NCBI GenBank assembly: GCA_007118975.1
Contig: SKQO01000016.1
Coordinates: forward strand, 1-64,000
Source: Halobacteriales archaeon
GTDB lineage: Archaea > Halobacteriota > Halobacteria > Halobacteriales > SKNY01
Length of the DNA stretch: 64,000 bases
Direction: 5' to 3'
In this document: positions 1 to 10,139 of the stretch, piece after piece
How the letters are laid out: each line of letters opens with the position of its first letter
Numbering within the stretch: the first letter of the stretch is position 1
Notes under the pieces: generated by a model
Told to the model about the DNA's origin: nothing
Databases searched by the model: none
The model's input: the letters and a program-made list of their open reading frames with translations, nothing else
Made by a program: the position numbers and the translations under genes

Positions 1-2
1 CG

Positions 3-1229
3 GTGGAGACCGTGAATCGAAACGATCGATGGATCGTCGGTTTGGTGATGACCGGCCACGCCCTGGTTCACACGTTCGAGTTGTCGATTCCGATCCTTGT
101 GACCATCTGGTTGGCCTACTTCGATACGTCGGCCGCGGTCATTGGCCTCGTCGTTACCGTAGGATACGCGCTGTTCGGCATCGGTGCCCTCCCGGGTGGG
201 ATTTTGACTGACGCGGTCGGCTCCCGGCTGCTCATCGCGAGCTGTTTGCTCGGAATGGGTGGTTCGTTCGTTCTGCTGGCCCTGGCGCCGTCGATCTGGG
301 GCGTTACGCTCGCGCTATTCGTCTGGGGTGTGGCCGCCAGCGTATATCATCCAGCTGGGTTGCGGCTGATAAGCACGGGCGTACAGGAGCGCGGTCTCGG
401 CTTCGCATATCACGGCATGGCCGGCAACGTGGGCATCGCGTTCGGGCCCCTGCTAACCGCCGTGTTACTCATCGTGTTCGATTGGCGTACAGCGGTGAGC
501 GTGCTCGCCGTCCTGGCACTTCTGGCTGGCGTCGCCTCACTTCGAATCTCGATGGACGAGACGGCCGCCGTGGACTCAGTGGAAATGGCGGATGGGGGAC
601 GGGTTGAGCGTCCCACGATGGCGGAACTGTTCTCGGCAAGTCGAGCCCTGTTCGCGGGTGCGTTCGCGGTCGTGTTCCTGATGGTGATGTTTTCGGGCAC
701 TTTCTACCGTGGCGTGTTGACGTTCATGCCCGAGGTAGTCCGTGAATTTCCGCGGTTCGATCCGATCGCCGTCGGGACACACACGTTGGAACCGGCGAAT
801 TACTTCTACGTCGGATTACTGGTCGTCGGTATCGCCGGACAGTACGTTGGCGGTCGGTTGACCGATCGGTACCGGACCGAGCGGGGACTGGCCGCCGGTT
901 TCGTCGTCCTGACGGCCATCGCGCTCGTCTTCGTCCCCGCAGCGGACTGGGGGATGGCCGCGTTCCTCTTCATCGGCGCGTTGCTCGGGTTCTTTTTGTT
1001 CATGGTCCAACCACTGTACCAGGCGACGGTGGCGGAGTATAGTCCCGCGGAGGCACGCGGGCTCTCCTACGGATTCACCTACCTCGGAATCTTCGGAGTC
1101 GGCGCAGCGGGTGGTGCGCTGGCGGGCTTCGTACTCACCTTCGCGGCCGCAGACACGCTGTTTTATGTCCTCGCGATTTTCACCGCGGTACCGGCACTCC
1201 TGGCGATGTATCTGGTCGCGACTCAGTGA
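3..1229 (+). CDS. MFS transporter (may start upstream of the window edge)
   Basis: 408 aa ORF with about 12 hydrophobic segments and MFS-like motif GGILTDAVGSR; ends TGA. Confidence 0.88.
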   Translation: METVNRNDRWIVGLVMTGHALVHTFELSIPILVTIWLAYFDTSAAVIGLVVTVGYALFGIGALPGGILTDAVGSRLLIASCLLGMGGSFVLLALAPSIWGVTLALFVWGVAASVYHPAGLRLISTGVQERGLGFAYHGMAGNVGIAFGPLLTAVLLIVFDWRTAVSVLAVLALLAGVASLRISMDETAAVDSVEMADGGRVERPTMAELFSASRALFAGAFAVVFLMVMFSGTFYRGVLTFMPEVVREFPRFDPIAVGTHTLEPANYFYVGLLVVGIAGQYVGGRLTDRYRTERGLAAGFVVLTAIALVFVPAADWGMAAFLFIGALLGFFLFMVQPLYQATVAEYSPAEARGLSYGFTYLGIFGVGAAGGALAGFVLTFAAADTLFYVLAIFTAVPALLAMYLVATQ

Positions 1230-1235
1230 CCTGGA

Positions 1236-1649
1236 TTATGCACGGGTAGCGAGACACACGAGCCCGCGCCACGGCAACAACGCCACGGCCCCGAACCCGA
1301 TCATGACGGCGAGGAAGATCCAGGGAGCACTCCCGGGAACGAGGGCCGATGCTCTTACGACGCCCCCGATGAGTACGGCGACGATCCACCCGCAGAGCAC
1401 CGTCGGGAGCGCCCACGTGCCGCGTTCCAGGGAACTCGATCGATAGGCACCGGCCGCCGGACCGCCGACGAGCCATCCCACGAGGAACGGGCCGATCGTT
1501 CGCATTGCGTGGTCGGGGTATTGGGTCGGGTCGATGGCGTGCACGTGGAGTCCCCACGAGATGACGATCGCTATCAGGAGCAAATCAACGACGAGAACGG
1601 AGACACTTCGACGGGACCGCTCTACCCAGGGACCCTCCCCTAGCACCAT
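1236..1649 (-). CDS. DUF3054-like small membrane protein
   Basis: 137 aa, four hydrophobic segments, DUF3054-like pattern (FLVGWLVGGPAAGAY). Confidence 0.7.
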   Translation of the reverse strand: MVLGEGPWVERSRRSVSVLVVDLLLIAIVISWGLHVHAIDPTQYPDHAMRTIGPFLVGWLVGGPAAGAYRSSSLERGTWALPTVLCGWIVAVLIGGVVRASALVPGSAPWIFLAVMIGFGAVALLPWRGLVCLATRA

Positions 1650-1732
1650 GGTCGAGCACGACGGTCCACGGGCAAGGACGCATCGAAATCACACGCGGTG
1701 GGTTCATACCTGTCCGAGGCGGTACACCCTTC

Positions 1733-2266
1733 ATGCGGTTCGAGTTGCTCGGGTGGCCGGAAGACGGTCCCGTCCTTCAGCTCGACCACCGGTCGTTTGC
1801 CTACGCCGGTAAGTTCGTTCGCGAGACCACGGGAAAAGTCGTCGCTCGTACGGACGATGTTGTCCTCGGCGCGCTGAGCTTCAATCGGGACCGGGCGACC
1901 GATTGCACCTGGCGGGTCCGAACCATCACCGTCCACAGGGATCATCAGGGCGAAGGGATCGGTAGTCGGTTGCTAGCGGCAGTGGCCGATCGGCTAATCC
2001 AGGACGGAGATGCAGTCTTAATCGCGGTAAACAACCCGATCGCCTATCAGGCCGCCTATCGAGGGGGTTTCGAGTTCACCGGTGAGACCTCAGGGATGGC
2101 GGAACTGGTCTGTCGGTATCCAGCTTCGTGTACGTCGCAATCCTACGGGGCCGGAATGGCTCGATACGCGTCGCGGGAAGACCTCCCGGCGGAGATGCGC
2201 CAGTTTGCCAGGAATCGAAGTAAAGCACCCCAACCCGAACCCGTAACGCCACCAATGCTGTGTTAG
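1733..2266 (+). CDS. GNAT family N-acetyltransferase
   Basis: ITVHRDHQGEGIGSRLLAAVADRL matches the GNAT acetyl-CoA binding motif; ends TAG immediately followed by TAA. Confidence 0.8.
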   Translation: MRFELLGWPEDGPVLQLDHRSFAYAGKFVRETTGKVVARTDDVVLGALSFNRDRATDCTWRVRTITVHRDHQGEGIGSRLLAAVADRLIQDGDAVLIAVNNPIAYQAAYRGGFEFTGETSGMAELVCRYPASCTSQSYGAGMARYASREDLPAEMRQFARNRSKAPQPEPVTPPMLC

Positions 2267-2276
2267 TAACCGGGGC

Positions 2277-3275
2277 TCACTGGAATTCGGGCATGACTTC
2301 GTCGGCGAAAAGCTCGACGCCCTCGCGGGACGGGTAGTCCATGAACATCACTTGGAGTTTTTCGAAGCCGAGCCCTCGGATGTGCTCGATCCGTTCGGCT
2401 ACCTCGGCTGGCGTCCCGATCAGCATCTGCCCCTTCTCCCACGCATTTTCCGCCGTGAGTTGGTCTTCGATGTCCTCCTCTTCCCCCCAGGGCAGGGGAA
2501 AGATCTCTTCACAGATCGCCTCGAGTGCTGTTGGATCTTCCCTCACGACGATATGTCCAAGCCAGGACCGCTCGATCGTTGCTGGATCCCGGCCCTCCGC
2601 TTCGAGATACTCGTCGAGCTTCTTGGCCTTGAACGAAATCGATGGACCGCGGTTGCGTGCGCTGATCTCGACGTTCCACTCGTCACCATACCGTGCCATC
2701 AATCTGAGCATCCGCGGACTCGCCCCGCCGATCACGATCGGTGGATAGGGGTCCTGCACTGGCGGTGGCTGATTATATGCACCGTCGATGTGGTAGTGCT
2801 CGCCTTCAAAAGTGGGTTCGGCTTCGGTAAACATGCGCGTGAGGACTTCGAGACCCTCCTCGAGCATTTCGAAACGGGTCTCTACACTCGGGAAGTCATA
2901 CCCATACCGGTGGTGTTCCTCGCGGTGCCACCCGGCGCCGAGCCCGAGCCGCAACCGTCCGTCCGAGAGATGATCCACGGTCGTGGCCATTTTCGCCAGT
3001 AGCGCCGGATTTCGGTAGGTGATCGAGGTCACCAAGGGACCGATATCGACTTCGTCGGTCCGCTCGGCCAGCGCGGCGAGCATCGTCCAGACTTCGAACT
3101 CCTCGTGCTCGGGGCCAAGGATGAAATGATCGGGCACCCACAGCCCCTCCAGGCCCGCGCCGGTGATCGCATCGACACCATCCATTACGCTCCCACGGTC
3201 CAGGCCGCGCAAAAGCGGGTAATCACGGTGGACCCCATGCCCGGGATAACAGGCAACCATCCAGTCGAATTGCAT
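2277..3275 (-). CDS. LLM-class F420-dependent oxidoreductase
   Basis: Luciferase-like motifs (GLWVPDHF, RLRLGLGAGWHREEH, YPPIVIGGASPRMLRL). Start set at MQFDWMVACYPG rather than the upstream M of the ORF track. Confidence 0.88.
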   Translation of the reverse strand: MQFDWMVACYPGHGVHRDYPLLRGLDRGSVMDGVDAITGAGLEGLWVPDHFILGPEHEEFEVWTMLAALAERTDEVDIGPLVTSITYRNPALLAKMATTVDHLSDGRLRLGLGAGWHREEHHRYGYDFPSVETRFEMLEEGLEVLTRMFTEAEPTFEGEHYHIDGAYNQPPPVQDPYPPIVIGGASPRMLRLMARYGDEWNVEISARNRGPSISFKAKKLDEYLEAEGRDPATIERSWLGHIVVREDPTALEAICEEIFPLPWGEEEDIEDQLTAENAWEKGQMLIGTPAEVAERIEHIRGLGFEKLQVMFMDYPSREGVELFADEVMPEFQ

Positions 3276-3732
3276 ATCCGGGAGGTGCAATCGGGAGGTG
3301 ATAACTATTGATGACGAATGGGACCATGTTTTTCGGACGGGGGTTGTTCGGCGACAATTGCGGTGTCGATGACGGGCTGACCATTCGTGTGGTTGGGACA
3401 CGCTTCTACCATCGGATTCCGCCGGCGCGATGGGTTACACGAGGCCATGTCCGGTCCCCGTTTCGTGCCGGATCTTCCTCGTCGAACAATCACGATCGAG
3501 TCACTGCGCTTTCCTATCGTGGCTCGCGGGTGGACAACGAACTACACATCGAGACGGTTGCAAACCCCGCTTCCGAGTGTTCGATGCACGTACCCCGCGG
3601 TGAAGAAAACTTCAGTAATTCCGTTTACAGAATTATCATTCAGATTATGATTATGCGGATGGCTGCGGTATTATCGACCGTCATGCGACCGGCACCACCA
3701 GTGCGCGTCTCGGGCGACCACGGGGGCCACGA

Positions 3733-4029
3733 ATGATTGGAGGATGGATGGCTCTCGTCCTCTTCCTAACCGCGGGGGTGGGTATCCTCGCATACCCGTG
3801 GCTGGTCGCGATCGCCATGTTCGTCCTTGTGAGCGTCGTCGGGATCGTGGGTCTGCTGTGGACGATCGGTCGATTCGACTCACGTACCACCGAGAGGGTT
3901 TCTCGACGTGATCGACCGGGGGGAATCAGCCGACAGTTCCGCGGTACGCTTGTAGTTGAGATCGACCGTGATCGGGGGGTTCTCGAAAGCTGCACATTCA
4001 AGCTGCGGCTACGACGATCGATCGCATGA
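3733..4029 (+). CDS. small two-TM hypothetical protein
   Basis: 98 aa ORF with two hydrophobic segments; stop overlaps the folD start. No family recognised. Confidence 0.35.
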   Translation: MIGGWMALVLFLTAGVGILAYPWLVAIAMFVLVSVVGIVGLLWTIGRFDSRTTERVSRRDRPGGISRQFRGTLVVEIDRDRGVLESCTFKLRLRRSIA

Positions 4030-4907
4030 CCCTCCTCCATGGTACGGCCCTTGCTTCGACGATCCGGGAAGATCTCCGCGCCGAGATCGAGTCGCTCGTC
4101 GATTCCGGAGTCCAACCGGGACTCGCGACCATCCACATGGGAACTGATCCGGCTGCGTAGTCGTACATCGCGATGAAACAACGGGACGTCCGCGAGCTCG
4201 GGATGTACGGTGAGGAGGTGGACATCGATCCAACTGAACCACAGACCGTCCTGCTCGAGGAAATCGAGCGACTCAATGAAGATTCCCGAATCCACGGTAT
4301 CATCGTTCAGGACGACTATCCCGATCACGTCGATTGGGAGGCCGCGATCGAGGCAATCGATCCGCGCAAGGACGTCGACGGTCTTCACCCGGAAAATATC
4401 GGCCACCTCGTGACCGGGCGACCGCGGTTCGTCCCGGCAACCCCACTCGGTATCCAGCGGTTACTCGAGCACGAAGGCGTGACGATTGCCGGCGCAGATG
4501 TCGTCATCGTCAATCGCTCGGAGATTGTGGGCAAGCCGCTCGCACATTTGTTGCTCCAGAAAACCGCAGGCGGGAACGCCACCGTCACCGTCTGCCATTC
4601 TCGGACCAATGACGTGCCTGAAAAAACACGCAACGCGGACATTCTGGTCGTCGGCGTCGATAGCCCGGAATTGATCGACGATTTCTATGTCACGCAGGGG
4701 ACAGTCGTTGTCGATGTGGGGATCGGACGAGTCGATGCGGATAACGAGAAAGGATACGAGCTCGTCGGCGACGTCGACTTCGATGCTGTCGAGCCGATCG
4801 CGTCCGCGATTACCCCGGTCCCCAGTGGGGTCGGTCCCATGACCCGGGTGATGTTACACTCGAATACGGTCACGGCAGCCCGCCTGCAACACGACGTCGA
4901 CGCGTGA
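4026..4907 (+). pseudogene. folD: bifunctional methylenetetrahydrofolate dehydrogenase/cyclohydrolase interrupted by in-frame TAG at 4158-4160
   Basis: Frame from ATG 4026 reads MTLLHGTALASTIREDLRAEIESLVDSGVQPGLATIHMGTDPAA*SYIAMKQRDVRELGM and continues to 4907 (PATPLGIQRLL, VIVNRSEIVGKPLAHLL, TPVPSGVGPMTRVML). The stop falls in the conserved DPAS-x-SYV-x-K segment. Confidence 0.85.
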
Positions 4908-4926
4908 GCCACTACAGGTGGCTCAG

Positions 4927-6021
4927 TTAGTGCCCTTCCCGCCGCGTCAACCACCAATGTTGTACGTTCGTTTTTGAGCCCTCGTACGCGTGAGAGGCCT
5001 GAATCAGTACCCGTGGTTCTGATTGCTGGTCGAGTTTCCCGACGACGAGACTCTCCGAGTACGCACCGGCCCCAGCCTCCTGCATGCGAAGATACGTTCC
5101 ATCGTCCCAGTTGAGGCCATCCTCGGAGGTGTACAGGACAAAGTTGCCGCTTGCATACCCGTAGCTCCCACTTCGACCGTGGAGCAGGTACCTGTCGCCG
5201 TACCGGGTGACCTGTGGATTGCGGATTTTCTTCGCCAGTGGCGTCGTGCCGATCTCGCTCCAACTTCGGCCGCCATCCGTGCTCGTGAGGTATTCTAGCC
5301 GGGTCTCGTTCTCCTCGTGGTAAATGTACGCCACGAGCCGGCTGTCCGGTAAGGTGGTGAGGGCTCCGTACCCTCGACCGTCGGTATCGAACGGGAGGGT
5401 GCTTCGCCGATCGAATGACCTGCCGGCATCGGTGCTCGCATGGAGTCCGTAGACGTCTGTTTCACGTGTGCCCGTCCAGGTATCGGTCGCATCGTTCTCG
5501 AACTCGAGGGCGAGGATGTCGTCGCCATCTCGAATCACGTCGTACACCCGCCCCGGCTCATCCGATAGCGCTCGCGGGTCGCTCCAGGTGTCGCCACCGT
5601 CCTCGCTCCGGAGATACGTCGGTACGCCGTATGGACGCCAAAGCCCGTTCTCGGCAATATCGCACTCCAGGTTGACTGCGAGCACGGCCCCATTGTCGGC
5701 ACGCACCGCGTTTTCGGTCATCACCGATCGCCCGCCATTCTCGTAGACCGCTTTCGAGTACTCGAACGGCAATGGATCACTCCAGGATGTTCCACCGTCG
5801 GTAGATCGTTTGTATTCCATCCAGCCGACTGCGTTGTGTCCGTCGTTCGGCTCCCCCGCACAGTTCGGGTAGAATGCAAGTAACCGGTCCGGGGCGTATT
5901 CCACGAGTGCATGGCCGAGGTGTCCGCTGCGGCCGGCTGATGCGTGGTCCACGAACGTGATGCCGCGATTCGGGGGGTTCCCGGGGGAGAACGAAAGCGA
6001 GCAGTCCGAGTATGACGTCAT
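4927..6021 (-). CDS. BNR/Asp-box sialidase-like exo-glycosidase
   Basis: Repeated Asp boxes: STDGGTSWSDP, SEDGGDTWSDP, STDAGRSF, STDGGRSWSEI. Start chosen at MTSYSDCSLSF. Confidence 0.82.
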   Translation of the reverse strand: MTSYSDCSLSFSPGNPPNRGITFVDHASAGRSGHLGHALVEYAPDRLLAFYPNCAGEPNDGHNAVGWMEYKRSTDGGTSWSDPLPFEYSKAVYENGGRSVMTENAVRADNGAVLAVNLECDIAENGLWRPYGVPTYLRSEDGGDTWSDPRALSDEPGRVYDVIRDGDDILALEFENDATDTWTGTRETDVYGLHASTDAGRSFDRRSTLPFDTDGRGYGALTTLPDSRLVAYIYHEENETRLEYLTSTDGGRSWSEIGTTPLAKKIRNPQVTRYGDRYLLHGRSGSYGYASGNFVLYTSEDGLNWDDGTYLRMQEAGAGAYSESLVVGKLDQQSEPRVLIQASHAYEGSKTNVQHWWLTRREGH

Positions 6022-6086
6022 GACCCGCGGTGTCGTCTCAAGGGCTATAACCTTACCTCCAACCAACCGATGCCCCTCGGGACCAC

Positions 6087-6953
6087 CTATCCAACCGTGC
6101 GGTCGAAGGTGCGATACTGGAGGAACGCCCGGTCCCGCCGTGATAGCCCCGGCACCGTTTCGATCCAATCGAGGCAATCCCGGTAGCTTGCCCAGTCGTC
6201 CATCCAGGGGTAATCCGACCCGATCATCAGCCGTTCGGCCCCGAACCAGTCGAGCAACCGCTGCAGGTAGACATGCATGTCCTCGTACGGCCACGGGGTG
6301 GCAGCCGATCGCGGGATTGAACTCACTTTCACGAGCACGTTATCGTGTTCGGCGACTGCCTCGAAGTCCGTCCACGGGGATTCGTCGGGCGACGTGGTTT
6401 CGTCCGGCCACGCCAGGTGATCGACGACAAACTGGATGCGTGGATGTTTCGCTGCCAGCTGCTCAAGTCGCGTCAGCTGGTCGGCCTTCGGAAAGACGAA
6501 GACGGCGGTCTCGAGTTCCCCAAGTTCCTCCCATACTGGATCCAGTTCCGCCGAACTGATCCACGTGGCCTGCCGGTCCACCTCGGTGGGGATCGGGTCG
6601 TAGGCGAGCGACGCGTGCATTCTCACCCCGAGCATCCGGTCGTGGCCGGTCACCTGCTGAAGTTGTGTCAGTACCGATTTCGTCCCGTCGAAGTACTCCA
6701 TGACCGCCACGCCATACAGCCGATCGGGATGTGCTTCGATCGCACGCATTGTGTACTCGTTGGCCCGGGGGCCGCGTCCATAGAGCGGTGTCGTCACGAC
6801 CACCGCCTCGTCGATCCCGATCCGGTCCATGTCCGCAATGAGGTCACGGTGCGTATACGGTCCCGACCAACCGGGCGGCAAGACGTCGGCTACCCATGGA
6901 AGTTCCAACGTCTCCCGCCCCCACGCGTGGGTGTGCGTATCGACCAGTCGCAT
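6087..6953 (-). CDS. amidohydrolase (COG3618-like metal-dependent TIM-barrel hydrolase)
   Basis: N-terminal VDTHTHAWG metal motif, FVVDHLAWP, LMIGSDYPWMDDW. Confidence 0.82.
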   Translation of the reverse strand: MRLVDTHTHAWGRETLELPWVADVLPPGWSGPYTHRDLIADMDRIGIDEAVVVTTPLYGRGPRANEYTMRAIEAHPDRLYGVAVMEYFDGTKSVLTQLQQVTGHDRMLGVRMHASLAYDPIPTEVDRQATWISSAELDPVWEELGELETAVFVFPKADQLTRLEQLAAKHPRIQFVVDHLAWPDETTSPDESPWTDFEAVAEHDNVLVKVSSIPRSAATPWPYEDMHVYLQRLLDWFGAERLMIGSDYPWMDDWASYRDCLDWIETVPGLSRRDRAFLQYRTFDRTVG

Positions 6954-7052
6954 ATCTGGACATCGCCCGTGCAGCCCCTATTAATGCACCTGCCGGAGGT
7001 GTCGTGCCCACACACCACAATAGCCAACTGTACCAGGGTCGACAGATGCTAC

Positions 7053-7391
7053 ATGAGCGAGGAACTCGAACGGGCGGTCTACCTCCAACGGTTAGACCCG
7101 GAGCAGCGCGAGGAATACGTGCGAGCCCACGACGACGTCCCGGCGGCAGTCACTGATGCAATGGCACGGGCCGACGTTCGAACCTTCGAGCTGTACGTGC
7201 GCGAGGAGATTGCGATCTGTGTGTTCGAGGCAACCGACGTGCAGGCGTACTTCGACATCGTCGAGGACGATCCCGACGTGCAGGAGTGGGAGCGATACGT
7301 CGCCCAGTTCAAGGAGGCCGGCGTAGACGTCGACGCCGACGAGGCGGTCGTGCCGGCAATGGAACGAATCTGGTCGTTCGAAGCGCCGTAG
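7053..7391 (+). CDS. L-rhamnose mutarotase (RhaM) family protein
   Basis: MSEELERAVYLQRLDPEQREEYVRAHDDVPAAVTDAM...YVREEIAICVFEATDVQAYFDIVEDDPDVQEWERYV...ERIWSFEAP fits the RhaM pattern; it sits inside a longer spurious ORF. Confidence 0.78.
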   Translation: MSEELERAVYLQRLDPEQREEYVRAHDDVPAAVTDAMARADVRTFELYVREEIAICVFEATDVQAYFDIVEDDPDVQEWERYVAQFKEAGVDVDADEAVVPAMERIWSFEAP

Positions 7392-7496
7392 CTACCGGGA
7401 TCGACGTGACGTGAATGGGTGCGCACACGAGATCTGTTCTCGGGTGACATCCGTCCATGCCGCTTGTGGCCCCATCAGCTATGACCGTGGGCACCG

Positions 7497-8321
7497 ATGG
7501 CGCCACACATGCAAGGGTGGACAGTGGGCGAGGCAGAGATGCCGATTCTTGGTTTTGGAACGTGGCCAATGAAAGGACCGACGTGTCGTGAGGCGGTGGA
7601 AATTGCCCTGGAGTGTGGCTACCGGCACGTCGATACCGCACAGATGTACGAAAATGAACGCGAGGTCGGACAGGCCATCGCGAACTCGTCAGTCGATCGC
7701 GCGGATATTTTCGTCGTCTCGAAGATCAGGAAGGGTAACTGCCGACCGGCTGCAGTGCGTGAGACCGTCCGTGAAAGCCACGACCGACTCGACGTGGGCA
7801 CGATCGACCTCATGTTGATCCACTCGCCGAATCCCAGGGTGCCGATCCCGGACACTATCGGGGCGATGAACGAACTCCAGGACGAGGGGCTCGTCGAACA
7901 CATTGGGGTCAGCAATTTCTCCGTCGAGCAGCTCCGCGCCGCCATGGATGCCTCCGAAACGCCAATCGTGACGAATCAGGTGGCTTACCATCCGTTTCGT
8001 GACCAGTCAGACCTCCTCGAGTTCTGTATCGACGAGGACGTCGTCCTCACTGCATACAGCCCGCTCGCCAAAGGAGATGTCATCGGGACTGAGTCGCTGG
8101 AACGCATTGGCGATCGCTACGGGAAAACCGCCGCGCAGGTGGCGATACGGTGGCTAATCCAACAGGAGAACGTCGTCGCTATCCCGAAGGCGTCCAGCCG
8201 TCGGCACATCGAGGAAAACACCGAGGTGTTCGATTTCGAGTTGACCGACACGGAGATGGCCGAAATCTTCGAGCTCAGTGGAGGACTGAGGGAACGCCTC
8301 CGTCGATTGTTGCGCATCTGA
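7497..8321 (+). CDS. aldo/keto reductase
   Basis: AKR motifs GYRHVDTAQMYENEREVG, LMLIHSPNP, IGVSNFSVEQL, IPKASSRRHIEEN. Confidence 0.92.
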   Translation: MAPHMQGWTVGEAEMPILGFGTWPMKGPTCREAVEIALECGYRHVDTAQMYENEREVGQAIANSSVDRADIFVVSKIRKGNCRPAAVRETVRESHDRLDVGTIDLMLIHSPNPRVPIPDTIGAMNELQDEGLVEHIGVSNFSVEQLRAAMDASETPIVTNQVAYHPFRDQSDLLEFCIDEDVVLTAYSPLAKGDVIGTESLERIGDRYGKTAAQVAIRWLIQQENVVAIPKASSRRHIEENTEVFDFELTDTEMAEIFELSGGLRERLRRLLRI

Positions 8322-8329
8322 GATGGAGG

Positions 8330-8800
8330 GGACAGCGATCTTCCCGTGCGTCACTGACCACGCCCCGCCCGGGACCACGTGATCGGACAAGAACATGACA
8401 GCGTGATCGCCGAGCCTGTCGATGAAGTAAAACGACTCTGGGCGTTCCGTGGTCCGCCAGTAGAGCTGTTCGCTGACGAAGTCATACAACGTCATCTCGA
8501 ACATCCCGGCGCCGAGGCCGGTCCAGATCGTGATTCCCCCTCATGTCCTTGCACCTGTGGTCGAACTCGGCCGACGGGTCGCGTTGCGTTCTCGCAACCA
8601 ACGGGTTGCTCGACGTCAGGACCGCAACTGCGGCGCCGAGGGTTCCACAGTTGACCGGGCGGCGTTTCGAGTCCCTCGATAGCGTGAATCGTGGCCGTGA
8701 GGCAGCGGTGTGCTTCGGCGACGTCCGGGGTTTGCAGGTCCGGTATCGCCTATACGTGGGCTCGAGCCTCCTCATCGATGGGCACCTTCACACGCGACGA
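8330..8800 (-). pseudogene. decayed gene of unknown family
   Basis: Reverse strand shows protein-like stretches in different frames: VKVPIDEEARAHV*AIPDLQTPDVAEAHRCLTATIHAIEGLETPPGQLW, then CGTLGAAVAVLTSSNPLVARTQRDPSAEFDHR, then ITIWTGLGAGMFEMTLYDFVSEQLYWRTTERPESFYFIDRLGDHAVMFLSDHVVPGGA. Confidence 0.35.
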
Positions 8801-9024
8801 TAACTCTCAGTACGTGTTCGGGAGCGCGGGGTAACCGTCTCTCTGCTCGATCCTTCTCACAGTTGAAGCGTGGGGCATTCACAGGGTGTCTGTCGTGATG
8901 TCAATGGTTCCCGATCGGGTGACCCGGCGGGGACTTCGTGTTGATCAGATGGGGAAGTGACTACCGGGCGACGCTTGCAGTCGGTTTCAGTAGCATGATA
9001 TAGCCGTCACCGGCACCTTCTGGC

Positions 9025-9924
9025 GTGTCGAGCGACCCGCGGTTTCCGCCGAGTGTCGGCCTGGCCACGGCAATCCTCGCCATCAGCACCGGCGCGATCC
9101 TCGTCCGATGGAGCGAGGCCCCCAGCACAGTGGCCGCTTTCTACCGGGTGTTGTTCACCGGGCTTCCGCTCCTGCCGATCGCATTCTGGCGGTACCGGGC
9201 CCATTTCGGGAGGATTACCTCCCGTGACGCGCTTTTTGCGACCCTTGCCGGGATCGCCCTTGCGCTTCATTTCGCAGCCTGGTTCGAGAGCCTTTCGTGG
9301 ACGAGTGTGGCCGCCAGCGTGACGCTCGTGCAAGCTCAACCGCTTTTCGTTGCAATCGGGGCGTGGCTCCTCCTGCGGGAGCGGCTCACCGGTCGAATGG
9401 TCCTAGGGATTGTAGTTGCCGTCGTCGGGATGGCGGCGATGTCGCTGGCGGATTTCCTCGGCGGAGTGTTGGTCGGTCCCAGACCACTGTACGGGAACGC
9501 CCTCGCATTGTTCGGGGCCGTCATGGCTGCTGGCTACGTCCTGGCTGGTCGGTCGCTGCGCCAGCGCGTGGCACTGGTCCCCTACGTCGTCATCGTGTAC
9601 GGCGTCTGCACGTTCACGCTCTTCGGGATCGTCGCTTTTCAGGGCCACGACTTCACGGGATACCCGGCGCGGGAGTGGCTCATCTTTGCCGGGCTCGCAG
9701 CCGGGCCGGGGTTACTCGGCCATACCGTCATTAACTGGGCGCTCGCGTATCTTGAGTCGAGCGTGGTCTCGGTGTCCCTCCTCGGGGAGCCCATCGGGGC
9801 CAGCATTCTGGCAGTCATATTCCTTGCGGAGTTCCCGACGGCGTACACGATTCTGGGTGCGATCGTGGTACTCGCTGGCATCTACCTGACCGCCTCCGAT
9901 AGCAACCGCGTCACCGACCCGTGA
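9025..9924 (+). CDS. EamA/DMT-family transporter
   Basis: About 10 TM segments with duplicated EamA architecture (FYRVLFTGLPLLPIAF, LLGEPIGASILAVIFLAEFPT); GTG start. Confidence 0.9.
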   Translation: MSSDPRFPPSVGLATAILAISTGAILVRWSEAPSTVAAFYRVLFTGLPLLPIAFWRYRAHFGRITSRDALFATLAGIALALHFAAWFESLSWTSVAASVTLVQAQPLFVAIGAWLLLRERLTGRMVLGIVVAVVGMAAMSLADFLGGVLVGPRPLYGNALALFGAVMAAGYVLAGRSLRQRVALVPYVVIVYGVCTFTLFGIVAFQGHDFTGYPAREWLIFAGLAAGPGLLGHTVINWALAYLESSVVSVSLLGEPIGASILAVIFLAEFPTAYTILGAIVVLAGIYLTASDSNRVTDP

Positions 9925-10139
9925 CCTGCGCACGGTCCAGCTGCTTCGGCTCCCGTACCGAGGTCTCGATCATACCACACTCTCATGATAGCATGAACGC
10001 TCCTCGCAGCGACGGTTGTCCCTCCCTACCCCACGACAAGTAGGTCGACGCCCGATCGGTAGTTTCCGGTCCGCGTCGGTCAACGAGGTGGGAGCTAACC
10101 ACCATTAGACAGAAGTATGGGTAGCCCGTTCCCTCTCTG

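Noticed and set aside
3681-4406. 241 aa minus-strand ORF over folD
   Set aside because: Antisense shadow; the + strand frame encodes recognisable FolD on both sides of the TAG.
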